64,000 nt of DNA, taken from positions 67,557,676 to 67,621,675 of the forward strand of contig CM051460.1 in assembly GCA_028095005.1 (NCBI GenBank). Direction: 5' to 3'. Below are positions 13,842-25,299 of the stretch, piece by piece. The notes under the pieces were generated by a model that saw nothing but the letters and a program-made list of their open reading frames with translations, had not been told where the DNA came from and made no database searches. The stretch comes from Rhynchospora pubera (lineage: Eukaryota; Streptophyta; Magnoliopsida; Poales; Cyperaceae). The translations under genes were made by a program, and so were the position numbers. Each line of letters begins with the position of its first letter. Within the stretch, counting starts at the first letter, position 1.

Positions 13842-14256
13842 GAGAAAGTTTAATATGCACTATAATGCATAGAACCTTCTATGCACCGCGACCTTTTTCA
13901 GAGGTATTTTTATAAATTGACAAATCTAATTTAACCAATCTAATCTACATATTGAAATCTCATAGAAAACCAAATTTTACAATTTTTGAGATTTTATTAC
14001 TATTTTTTTCGATTTTTTTTAAAACATGTCATATTAGGAATATTGTAAATAGTATAACATTCTAAAAATGGTATGTTGTAAAAAATTCGAAAAAATAGTA
14101 ATAAAATAAAAAAAATTGTAAAATTTGGTTTGTTAAGAGATTTCAATACGTAGATTAGATTGGTTAAATTAGATTTGTCAATTTACAAAAATACCCTAGA
14201 AAAAGTCTGTGGTGCATAGAAAGCCCTATGCATTGTAGTGCATATTAAACTTTCTC
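13842..14256. mobile_element. Foldback Mutator-like MITE, 415 bp
   Basis: The two halves are near-complete inverted copies. The ends are GAGAAAGTTTAATATGCAC and its complement, followed inward by TATGCATAG, CAAATCTAATTTAACCAATC and CCAAATTTTACAATTTTT with their complements. An exact 9-bp direct repeat ATAGTAAAT flanks it (13833-13841 and 14257-14265). A 9-bp duplication with a 5' G end fits the Mutator superfamily. The loop is about 30 bp around 14045. It is non-coding and shares its inner ...ATTGAAAT..ACCAAATTTTACA word with the foldback elements at 43083, 43665 and 45466. Confidence 0.9.
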
Positions 14257-14975
14257 ATAGTAAATATATATTTTTTTTTGAAATTTTTTAAATTTCCAAC
14301 ATACGCAATTTCTCATTGCAACATTTAGTTTCTTCAGTTCCATTGTTCTCACATCTCTTCTTTACAATTCATTGATCTCAAATTTTTCCTTGTGTGGTTT
14401 TAAGTCCCAAATTACTGAAACAGAGCACATAAAATGTAGACATGATAGAGTATTAATATCATAAGTTCATCTCAAAGGAGATTCATCACAAATCATGAGA
14501 AGATTTAGAGCCAATCAGCCATTAATGACCAACAAATTTACTAGCCATTAATAAACTTTTCTTGTAATGTTTGTTCTTTAATAAAAATTACTACTAAATC
14601 CTTTGCTGCCTTTAACACAAAAATCTTGAATCAACTGCTATGCGTCAATCTAAATTTATTTAGAGCGTTCAAATTGTTTGTAGGTTACTGGAGTACTGGA
14701 GTATTTGACACTTGTACAAAGAACAATTCTAGACAAGTCATCCAGAAAGAGCACTAAAACATCTTAATCTGAAATTTTGTATACCACAGTGAGCGCATCA
14801 GTCCAAAAGTAAGATTATGAAACATTATAATTTTAAATACCCAATCGCAGCTATAGGTAATATGAAAATTAATGAAACAATAAGCTCTAAAAAAAATTTC
14901 ATAAGAAAAAAAGGAATAAGAGGGCTAAAACTTTATATTGGTAGAAAGGGCGTTTATTTTTGCAGCTATTAAAAG

Positions 14976-15127
14976 CAATGTTTTCAAAACTGGACCGGTA
15001 GGTGAACTAGGGAGGCTACTGGGTGGGCTGGTTCGCCGACCTTACCGTGGTTGAACCAGTAAACGGACAGGATTGGTTCGCAGTCTGACCGCCAGTTCAA
15101 CCGGCCGGTCTAGTTTTTAAAACATTG
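14976..15127. mobile_element. hAT-type MITE, 152 bp
   Basis: The ends are CAATGTTTTCAAAACTGGAC and the near-complement of CAATGTTTTAAAAACTAGAC. They are flanked by an exact 8-bp duplication ATTAAAAG (14968-14975 and 15128-15135). The interior is GC-rich, with repeated CCGG and GGTTCG/GAACC words. There is no coding capacity. The 8-bp duplication indicates hAT. Confidence 0.88.
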
Positions 15128-15135
15128 ATTAAAAG

Positions 15136-16079
15136 TAGGCCCTGATTAAGTAGTTTTTACAAATAATTTCCACTTTAATTGAAATCATTTTATCAAAATA
15201 AATGAATTTGATTTTATTTGATAAGAAATTCCAAGATAAAAGGCCAACAAAATCTTAAGAAATCAATTGCAATCAAATGAAATCCCATGTGTAAATTATT
15301 TTGATTAAAGCCGTGTTGATCAAAACAGAGGACTTAGTCTTATGTAATTTAATTTTTTTATTTTTACCAGCTGTAATGATGTTTGGTGAACAACAGAACA
15401 AGAATGACGTGAAAAAACAATAATAATGAATTGCAAGTCACTTTGTTTGTTTGTTTTTTTTTGTTTTTTTTTTGTTTTTTTTTTTTTGCTTAACCTCTGT
15501 TTCGACTAAATTTGGTTTATTTTTTGTTCCTTTTTTATTATAATTATAATAGCATAAGACGCCCTCATATGTGGGCAAATAAAGAAACAAAATAATGTTA
15601 GACAATAAAAATATGTTTCTTAATTTACCAGTGATACAAATAGATGTGTTATTCAATTTATTTCTATATTAGATGGAAAATCAAACAATGGTGTTGCTTC
15701 GCGTGACGATTGATATCCAACCGCAGATCAAACCAATCGAACGGCAAAAACATCTTTTTACGTTTTAGATCTAGCGTGTTACACCTCTTAGTATGTGTGC
15801 TTTAATATGTAGTAAGTATAGATAAGTTATTCCAATATATGGATGGCGGTCCAAGGCTGATTTCTTTACAATATAATGAATGTAGCACCCATTATGCATG
15901 GATCCAAGTATATTTAAAACAAATATTTATTTTTAGTACAAATGAATGTTTAGTACAAATGAATGTAGTTGTCCCTCGAATACACCCAACGGACCATAAA
16001 TATATAGAAACAATCAGCAACAATTTCAAAGATTTAAGGAAAGAAGAAATTCAAACAGCTTCAAGCTTGTATTTGTTGT
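15136..16079. other. Intergenic, downstream of the subtilase gene
   Basis: AT-rich sequence with a long T-rich tract at about 15444-15488. I see no gene. The part adjacent to 16080 should contain the subtilase 3' UTR on the minus strand. The plus-strand frame at 15839-16183 is antisense to the last subtilase exon and is not supported as a gene. Confidence 0.5.
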
Positions 16080-19000
16080 CTATGAACTGGTCAGTACAAC
16101 CACAGGACTTCTTACGAAATGCAGTCCATCAGACCATGTTATGCTTCCGAACACATAGTCCGAGCTTGGATAAGTCACAGTAAAAGTTACATTAAACTTC
16201 TTCTCTTCACTGGCATCAAACTTTAAGCTACTGGGCTCCACCTTGACTGAAATCCCACTTGGCTCCTCAATTTTGACAGTGTATATGCTTGGGGGGCCCA
16301 CATTTTTCACAGTCCGGCTAATCGTGACTGAACTAGTGAGATTGTAAATGGTAAATGATGGATAATTGAAGTCATAGATCCTGAGGCGCTGGGAAGGGCA
16401 TTGGTACCCTTGCTGGAATGATGCTACCTGGCGTGCAGTGTACCCAATAGAGCAAAGGAAGTTCAAGTAGTCAGTTGTGTTGAGGTCATATATCAAACCC
16501 GGATCTGCTGCTGTATTTGGGTTGACGTGACCTGACCCGTAGCTGAATGGCGTGGCAGTAGAGGTTGACGTTAAGATTTTTTCCCCCTTATTGTCTGTAA
16601 CTGATGCTGTAATTTTTGTTTAAGAAAAAAAAAAGAATCAAGAAAGAAGGTCAAAATGAAGCTACTCAACAGAAAAGTTTAATTGACATAATTTTCCTTT
16701 GTCATAACAAATTCATTGAATAATCCTAATAAAACAAGACTGGAAAGTTCTATGTAGCTTTGTAACAAGATAAGAGATGGGCACATTGAATAGGGCTTCA
16801 TGACCGATTCACACACTCAATGATTTATAATAAGAGAAACTAATTCAAGGAACAGAATTATATATTATCCATAAAATTTAAATTGATAAACAATATACAA
16901 TCATTATACAATCATCTTCGTCATTGGCATCTAAGGTATATTTCTAACAACTGATTTCCTTTGTGGGCCAGAATTTCCAATGCAAATCCGACTTGACATG
17001 GCCAATAACTTAATGCATTGTGCACAACCATTGTAGGCCATAACCTTTAAAAAATAATCAGAAATTTGAATTACCAGTGGTCATAATAGCTGATCTAATG
17101 GCTGCTGGGGACCATTCAGGGTAGAGAGAGTGAAGAAGGCCAACAATCCCTGATGTGTGGGGGCATGCCATCGATGTACCGGATATAATATTGAATTTTA
17201 CATGGCGCTTGTCGAAGTACAGACCAGTTGCTGATGTTGCCTCAGAGTAAGCCGCTATCACACTAACACCTGGAGCTGTTATGTCAGGCTTCAAGATACC
17301 AGGTGTAATGGTGTTTGGCCCTCGAGATGAGAAAGAAGCCATAAATGGTGCTGGCTTTGCGTAAAGCACAGTTTCTGGCTTTGTTACATAACCAAGTACC
17401 TTACTGCAATGTAATTTAGTGAATAAGATGTTTGTTTTGGGTTAGTCACCATCTGAGTAAGAATCAATATGATATGTACAAACCTGTTAGTCTTAAGGTA
17501 AGACAGCAAAGTTTGACCATCAGAGTAGGTGAGGTGAGTGGCCGGCAGGACATGTGCGTCAGGAATGATCATGTTGTCACTTCTGGCAGTATTAATTATG
17601 ACCATACCGACTCCACCAGCTTGGAGAACAGCTTCTCCTTTCTCGACACGAGCAATTGTTCCACTTGTGCAAATCACTATGGAACCATTAACCTTCGTGG
17701 AATCTAATGAACCAGGGATGCAGACCTGCCTGTAATTGTTCACAAATACTGTAGTTAGATCTAGATTTGTACACAAAGAGCTAAGCAAGATGAATATGTC
17801 TACTAAAAGTCTAAAAGTATGTAGTATGTACAAATTAACTTTGTGCTTCCCATTTACATCTCAGATAAGTCTCCTAAGTCCTAACTTCACATATTCAGAT
17901 GTGAACCTCTAGGTCTCCATGATTAGATCTTTTTATTTTGAAAGTATGATTACTAGCTTCATTAAGAATAAACTTTGTCCATCATGCAGTGCAGTTTAGG
18001 TTATTTTCTAGCGAGTGTATCCTGGAGCTGCATTGTGGTACTGGTTCTATCCTTCTAGGTATGCAGTACCAGAAATTGATTGTATACTTCATACTTCATC
18101 ATAAAATTGTTTAGTTTTATAGTTAACAAAAATAGACTTACGCATCAAGTGCTGTTGAATTTGCTGCTTCTGCGTCTGTGGAGCTGATGATTGGGTATTT
18201 CCCCTGTGTTAGACTAGTTGATGCGAGGCTCTGTCCCTAAATTTCAGGCAAATCAAGGTTAAGAACATTTAGATGAAAAAAATTAACAAATATAAGAAAA
18301 TAAATTAAAGAGGCCTGCCAAATAAACTGTTAACTAGAATTACTTGAATCCAATGTAATATCCTTTACTTTATTTTATTATTATTATTATTTTTACACTA
18401 AGCTAAGTCCACTCATTATATTTGATTCAAGTGTTAGAATATCAAACAAAAAGCTGATTTGGATGCAACCAATTTCATCATTTGTAAGGTGCTCACAATG
18501 TGTTATTTCTATTGAATTTCCTATGAACAGTGATATGCATATATAAAGTTGGGTTTATATTTTATACTAGGAAGAAAAATAATACTGCACGTTTACTACT
18601 CTGCTTAGGGAATTTTGAATTTTAAATGATCCAATTCCTTTTATATGTAATCATAAATTAACTGAACCAACAGTTAGAAATTCTAATTTGAAAAATTATA
18701 GCAACAAACCTTAAGGTTTCTGTCCCCAAAGTACAAGTAGGCTGGGAACTCCCGATCCATTGTGCTAGCAGCCACTGTGAATATCCATGGTGCTACGTTC
18801 GATACCGTTCCAGCTTCAGGGCCAGAGTTACCAGCTGAGCAGATAACTTTTATGCCGTTCTTCACTGCATGAAATGAGCCAATAGCAATCCCATCATTCA
18901 AGTAATCATGTGGGGGTGAACCTAAGGAGACAGACAGGACATGAACACCGTCAGAGATTGCTGCATCAAAAGCTGCAAGGATGTCTGTATCGTAGCAGCT

Positions 19001-22000
19001 GCCCCCTCCATTCACAGGAGGCCAGCATACCTGTACAAAAAGGAAAAATATTTATATATATATAGATAATCAGAATTATCAGATATAAATATAATATATG
19101 GTAACATAACCAATATAATGTATTGTTATTTTCAAACTGTAATCAAACAAAATTATTTCAGTTTGTATCCAATATGATCCATGTCCCTGCGTGTCCATCC
19201 ACTGTGTACTCATGGATGTCATTAATTAATTGTTATAATAGCTAAATAAATTATAACAATTACTCACTAAATGCTATGAAAAAACTATCTAATTGTTGAA
19301 ATGACTTACATGTTCATCCCATACAATAATAGATTAAAACTACAATTTGAAAAGGTACTGTACGAAGTAAAAAGAATGAAGTTGGTAATAATAAATAGCT
19401 ATATGTTTGTAGTAAGCACAACATAATTATTTGTCTGTGAGTGAGGCAAACTGGTCAAATCAATAAGGACCAGATGTATTACCTTCTGTCCCGCCTCGAC
19501 TGGAACCAGGAATTCATAAGAATGAGATCTCAGGTGTTGCGCACAACAGGAAACTCTAATTTCGCTCTCAACTCGCGACTCTCATTCAACAAGAGTCCAG
19601 ACGACTCGCCACGGGGATGGGGACAATCCACGGTCAATGGTTGCAAGAGATTAATTCGATCACTCAAAAAAGAATAAAGATGAATTCGGAAAAGGGAACA
19701 AACGAAAGAGGCAAAAAGAGGGTTTAATCGTAATTCGTAAGTCGTAACTCTCGGGAATTGAATTGCTTTACTCACTCCGGAGATTCACTCCCAAATGACC
19801 AAGTTACCCTCACATCCCTCCGCCTTTTCTTCTTCCCGCGCTGGACAAATGTGGGTATTTTGGTCATTTGTGGAGTGAGCAAATCAGAAGAGGAGAGAAA
19901 ATGAGGCGGATGCCTCGATTTCGGATCCGCGCACGAGCCCAAGTCTGAACCAAATCAAGTCTCTCTCGAGTCTAATTCCGCAACTCTGACTCGTCTACAG
20001 AGCCAAGGGCAAATCCGTAATTTCTATATCGTGCATAGTATAACTCACTCCCTGATTCATTCAGTAAACACAACTCTCTCTCACACAAACCATATGACAG
20101 GAAACATAACATGTGTTTGCTTTATCATCGAAAACATTTAGTAAAATTCCCAATATGTTACAATTGCCGATGGCTCAAAAATCCATGTTCATTGTATGAT
20201 CTCTTTGAAAATAGAATTAAGGATATTTTATATCTTCTTAATTTCACAACTAATTTAATTTTTAATAGTAAATTGACAAAACAAAAATTGAATTATGATG
20301 TGTTTTGTTTTTTCATCAAATAATGTTATATTTCTTGATAAAGTTAGTGGGAGAAGGGAGCTTCTGAGGAAGAACTTTAATTTTTTTATTTGCAAAAAAT
20401 AAAGAGAAGAAAATAAAATTTGACACATGAGAAATATGTATTTTCTTTTTTACTGTACTGAATATCTCAGATGGATAGCTGAAGTTAATTTTCCTAAACA
20501 ACGAAAGGAGACCATTGTTACCTTATAAGATGCAACCCGGGCGTGTGGACAACCGCCCTTTGCGGTGCCACTGCCATGGCCAAAGAGGCTTGCATTGGCC
20601 ACGAATGCTCCACCAGCCGTCGAAAGGGTGTGTGTCCCATGTCCATCTTCATCACGTGGTGTCATGTAGCTTGAGTTCAGTTGCCCCACACGTGCCTGAT
20701 AACCCTTGTTGAAGTACCTCGCTCCGATCAACTTCCTGCAGGCAGCACACACATTTTATATCATAATTCTCTAATGTTAGTCAAGGTACCGTTTATATGC
20801 ATGATAGTAAAGAGAATGTGATACTTGTTGCAAGTGAAGCTTTTATCCACATCATTCTGGCAGATTCCTTTCCATTCACTTGGGATATCACCCATTCCAT
20901 CGTCTGCAAAGCTTTCTGATTCAGGCCACACACCTGTACATTATCGCAGACATAAAATTATGATTTTACATAAACTGATATATTGACAATTAGAAAAGCA
21001 CCGGGCATATATTGCAGGAATTAATTATCCTGGATTAGTACATAGGACTAACATGAATATCATATATGCTTAATGAATAAATGCAGCAGTAATTCTCGTT
21101 ATGTAATTTGCTTTTGAAAATTTTCAATTACTTATCAAACTCTTTCTCTTTGATTATATATATACCTTTTTTCCCATTAAATTAAATATAGTTAACCGAA
21201 CTATTTCTATTTGTTTGAATAACAAATGAGATAAATAGAGATCATGCACTGATTCCCCAAAGAGGGAAGATTAAGTCCGTTTTCAGAGTGATGTCAGTCA
21301 ATTGTTTATCTAGACGTGCAAGTTATTACAACTCAATTCTATATCAGCCTAGCCAACTTGACCATGCTATTCATTAGTAACATTTTTAGGACAATTAATA
21401 TAAAATACTAGAAGGCTCCATTACTTGTTAATAACTGCTGAAAAGGAACATGTCATATTAAAACAAAAGGTAATTACTAGTATGCCCCATTTCAAGTTCA
21501 CTCATTATTGCTTTTGCTACCTCTGTTGTTTGCCACATTATTACACAATTTTAATGACAGGAAAACCAATGAGCAAAGAATTAATTAAGACAAGAATACT
21601 GAATTGCAGCAGTTACCTGTATCAAGAGTTCCAATGATAGTGTTTTTACCATACTCTGCTTTGCACCAGAGAGAATTCGGACCAACAAAACCATCACTTT
21701 CTAAGCCTAAAAATTGCCACGACCGAGTTGTCTGAAGGTCATATGCCCTGCTGGGAAACACTGACACTACTTCTGATAGCTCTGCAACAGAATTTGTAAT
21801 TTCTGGTGTTATTATGAATCCGGTTTTTTATCCTTAAAAGTCATAACTTCTTAGTTGTATCTGATGACTTGACATTTCATTAAATCTTCGCTATTTCCCA
21901 ATGATTATATATTTTTATCCACATGATCAAGCTTTTATATTTAATAACATTTTATTCATAATTAAATTTAGAAATTTAAGCCATATTTTGGAAAAGAAGA

Positions 22001-22979
22001 CTCTCATTGTTCTTGTACACTTACTTTTTCTTGGCCAGGAGAGGTTTCATAAAATAAGGAAAAGAAAGAAATTTGAGACAAAACCTTAAAACAAATCCCT
22101 ATCCCTGCATATAGACAGGAGCTTTTGTTTAAAATTTAAAAAAAAAAGTTTTGCGGGTTCTCATAAGAATTTCAACTTCAAAGAGACCATTATTGTTTGA
22201 AATAATCATTTTATATTTTCTTAAAGCGTGCCCAAATATCATGGGAGGATAATTCCGTTTATCCTTTTTTTTATTCCCTTTTTAGAATGCAAATGTCAAA
22301 CATTTTAACTTCTAAATTCTAGTTAACAAATTACTAATATAATGCACCATTTTTAAGTTAAAAAAATAACAATTGGATGACGATGACATATACAAACAGA
22401 GATAGAGATAGAGAGAGAGAAAAAGAGACTTGATATCTTGTCAGCTGTTGCCTTGTCGAGGATTGCAGCGAAGCCATTGATGTTCTGGGTATACGAGTAA
22501 AATATTGAATCATTTGCAGCCGTCCGACTGCATTTCAAAAAAAAAAAAAAAATTCTACATCAAGTAGTTAACTGAATTTCTGATACTGAAGAAGGATGAT
22601 GTTATTTTTCCCCTTCTATTATAAAAATATAAGTTGATTAATGTGTTGCTTACGTTCCCAAAATAGATCCTAAGAGATCCAAGTGAGAGCTGGCTACTCT
22701 CAAATATTGTAAAACTGGATTAATGCCTGCAAGGCGACTCGGTGCTTGTCCAAGGTACACAACATATGGCTGCATCAGAAAATTAAAATGCATAAAATAA
22801 AATAAAATATATGAAAGGGTTAAGCTTAAACACATCTTAGGTTGTTTTGAATTAGAAATAGTTTACTGAAGAAAAGAAAAACTAAAAAGAAATGTAAATA
22901 CCACTTTATCGTCAGCTGCGGTATTTTCTTTTACAAGGGAAAAGGAGAGCAAAGCTAGGAAGAGAACGGCGTAACCCAT
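16080..22979 (-). CDS. Subtilisin-like serine protease (subtilase, SBT5-like), 11 exons
   Basis: Secreted S8 serine protease of the plant subtilase family, expected to act in the cell wall or apoplast. Exons, 5' to 3': 22902-22979, 22654-22769, 22430-22527, 21617-21781, 20825-20933, 20522-20735, 18710-19030, 18142-18236, 17484-17729, 17075-17403 and 16080-16606. All junctions are GT-AG and in phase, giving 765 aa with stop TAG at 16080-16082. Residues 1-21 form a hydrophobic signal peptide (MGYAVLFLALLSFSL). The I9 propeptide includes PYVVYLGQAPS and YSYTQNINGFAAILD. Catalytic residues are Asp151 (TLDTG), His221 (DGHGTH), Asn328 (SAGNSGP) and Ser558 (SGTSMACPH). A PA-type insert (about 380-480) and a C-terminal fibronectin III-like domain follow. 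The length, many introns and DAHVLPATHLTYSDG motif point to the SBT5 group (AIR3-like). The gene appears intact; the substrate is unknown. Confidence 0.95.
19440..20045. other. GC-rich block of unknown origin in subtilase intron 6
   Basis: Intron 6 (19031-20521) is about 1.5 kb. Its centre, about 19440-20045, is much richer in CG dinucleotides than the flanks, and carries a partial inverted pair (ACTCACTCC..AAATGACC near 19770-19800 against GGTCATTTGTGGAGTGAG at 19860-19880). It looks inserted, but I found no convincing terminal repeats or target duplication. A captured promoter/5' UTR or an unknown retroelement fragment are both possible. Confidence 0.4.
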
Positions 22980-23068
22980 ATATGTACGTCTTCAAAATGC
23001 TCTCTCTCTTGCTCTGTGATTTGTTTTGGAGAGAGGGAGGGATGAACAAAATTACTGGCTCTGTCCCA

Positions 23069-23076
23069 ATTTATAG
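23069..23076 (-). promoter_or_regulatory. TATA box of the subtilase gene
   Basis: Read on the minus strand the site is CTATAAAT, within GAGCCTATAAATTGGG, about 90 bp upstream of the start codon at 22979. This predicts transcription starting near 23040 and a 5' UTR of about 60 bases. Confidence 0.6.
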
Positions 23077-23304
23077 GCTCTTATTCGGGAACAATTTGAA
23101 TTATTCTCCTTTTACGAGGTTGCACAGTTTGAACAATGAATGTTATCCAGGGTTATTTTATTGCAATAAAGATATGTGCGACTTATTATTTGTTTGAAAG
23201 TTATTTGGTACTTTCCGTGTACCATACCATTACTTGGTCCATCGTAGTTCATATATACCAATTCTTGGATCAGATGAATGACGAATTCTTGACAGTTATT
23301 ACAA

Positions 23305-23346
<42 letters not shown>
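23305..23346. repeat. (AAT)n microsatellite
   Basis: Fourteen or so uninterrupted AAT units upstream of the subtilase promoter. Confidence 0.9.
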
Positions 23347-23348
<2 letters not shown>

Positions 23349-24129
23349 TAAAGTTCAAGAAAATGATAAAGAGAGTTGGTCAAATAAGATAGTTTATTTG
23401 TTTATTCGTTTCAAGGGTTGTTAAGACTTATGACATTTTATTGAATGATAATTAATAAGAAGAATTGATCAAAGCAGAATTGGTTAGGTTGAGAAATAGA
23501 ATAATAAAGCAATTAGATCACACTTAGCTTGCTACATTCCCAATTCAAAATTTCTTATTATTAATCCACTACCAGAGGTCAACGCAAAATTGACATAATC
23601 TCGGGAGAGAGAGTGTCACACCCGAGCAAGGAAATTTTTTTCGAAATGAACAACTTAACTGCAGTTATTATAAAATGAGCTTAAAATAATAAAATTTTAA
23701 ATTACTGTCACAAAGTCTCATATACAAAATTTTGTGCATTCGACCTACATTTTTTCGCAGCTGGAGATATACTTCAATACTAATATCCTTCATGAACAAA
23801 ACATCTAATAATTAATCTTAAACTTGTAGTAAGTAAAAACTAAATAGTTCTAAATCAACGGCTTGCACTCAGCTCTAGCTAATATAAAAAACTTTACTTT
23901 TCATTGACCTCAATAAATAAAAATGAGGGCGAGTGTTTATTTATTTATTTATTTATTTTTGAAGATTACGGTGAGTATTTTAAGCTTAATAGAAACAATC
24001 TTGGATGTTAATTTAGGCATCAAGTTGCTTGAGTTAGCTTGATTTAACTGATCAATGAATAATTTCAGGTCCTGAAAATAATAACAAAATTCCACCAATA
24101 TACATTATGATAAAAAATATATATATATT
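23347..24129. other. Intergenic, no gene seen
   Basis: AT-rich sequence with a short TTTA run near 23937-23957. I see no conserved reading frame or RNA gene. Confidence 0.5.
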
Positions 24130-24657
24130 TTTTTGGGGAACCAACACGGCAACACCATCAACATTCGTTGCCCACACTGTGGAATAATTTGAAAATATAC
24201 ATCATCGTCAGTGGTACGCAGCCGAGATGTCATGCTAGTTTGTTTGTTTGCTGGCGCAGAAGTAGGCAGTGAAAACTCCTCTTCAGATCAGTCTTAATGC
24301 TACGCGATGCGGTGAGAGCAGATGCATTGATGATCCTCCTCTCCGTTTACTGCCTCGTCCGTGGTGATAGTGGCAGCTCATAAGGATTTAGAGTGTTAAA
24401 CTACGGATTGTGTCTGGATGAGTCAGGTTGTGTGGTTCTGCCGCGCTTCAAGAGCGGTCATGGATTTGGATGAGTTGGTACCAGCATTATATCGATACAT
24501 TAGGTATAGACATTTGTTAGGAGTTCATACTGTTTCATATATTGTGCTATACCAGTTTTGTTGCTGGTATTGGTTTGAGCTTTTTTAGTTATATTTTTGT
24601 AAATTTTTGTTTTTATTAATGAAAAAATTATCAGCATTTTCTGACCCTAAAAAAAAA
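24130..24657 (+). mobile_element. Probable 5'-truncated LINE 3' end with poly(A)
   Basis: A stretch of higher GC than its surroundings ends in TTTTTGTTTTTATTAATG, then AAAATTATCAGC, then a run of 10 A at about 24648-24657. This resembles the 3' UTR and tail of plant L1-type LINEs. Its left end and target duplication could not be defined, and no reverse transcriptase sequence remains. A processed transcript copy is an alternative. Confidence 0.4.
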
Positions 24658-25132
24658 AGTTATTTCACTAATTCTCTTTCACTTTCTATATATAGCAGGT
24701 AAAGCATGGATGATTTGGTGTTTGATGAAATTTATATAATTGCCTCCAGATTCAAGTATATTAGACGATCAATATGAAAAATTGAATGGAAAATATGCTG
24801 CTATCTTTATGTAGACTAAGAAATATTTGAGGAAAACTAAATTTTAACATTAACGTCGGTACAAAAAGGGTACGAATTGGGTGCGAATAACAGCATGGGG
24901 CGTGAATAACAGCATTTGTAAATTGGTAGACTAAGGAGTAAAACACAATTATTTGGACATAAATATAATAATTTCTATTTTATTTGTCTTATTTTACATT
25001 GGACATTAAACTAGAGAACTTCGTAAAGTAGCAATATCAACACTGATGCCTCGCCAGGACATAAACAACGTTATTTCACATTATTCTGTACTAAAGTAAA
25101 GTTGAATTCCATCCGGTTTTGAAAATGTGATT

Positions 25133-25175
25133 AGTCCCACATGAGCAATTGTACTTCTTTTGATGCCTATATAAA
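25133..25175 (+). promoter_or_regulatory. snRNA-type promoter-like USE + TATA pair
   Basis: AGTCCCACATGA at 25133-25144 matches the first nine bases of the plant snRNA upstream element (RTCCCACATCG). TATATAAA follows at 25168-25175, 34 bp from the GTCCCACAT start, which is the spacing of plant Pol II snRNA genes. The downstream sequence does not match any snRNA, 7SL, MRP or telomerase RNA that I know, and a T-run sits soon after the TATA. It may be a chance match or a decayed small-RNA locus. Confidence 0.3.
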
Positions 25176-25299
25176 TGTTAGAGTGCATTGGAGTAACAAA
25201 ACTTTTTCTTTTGGAAGAATGGAGACTTACCCCACATGACCCACTGCACGAATACGAAGAGTTTGGATAAAGTGGAACTGAACAGTCATTGTGCATTTG

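Noticed and set aside
15839..16183. 114-codon plus-strand frame
   Set aside because: Antisense to the subtilase last exon and 3' UTR; no motif.
17384..17833. 149-codon minus-strand frame as a separate gene
   Set aside because: It is subtilase exon 9 (17484-17729) read into its flanking introns.
25229..25250. ACTTACC near the USE/TATA pair suggesting a U1 snRNA
   Set aside because: The following bases do not match U1, and the distance from the TATA box is too long.
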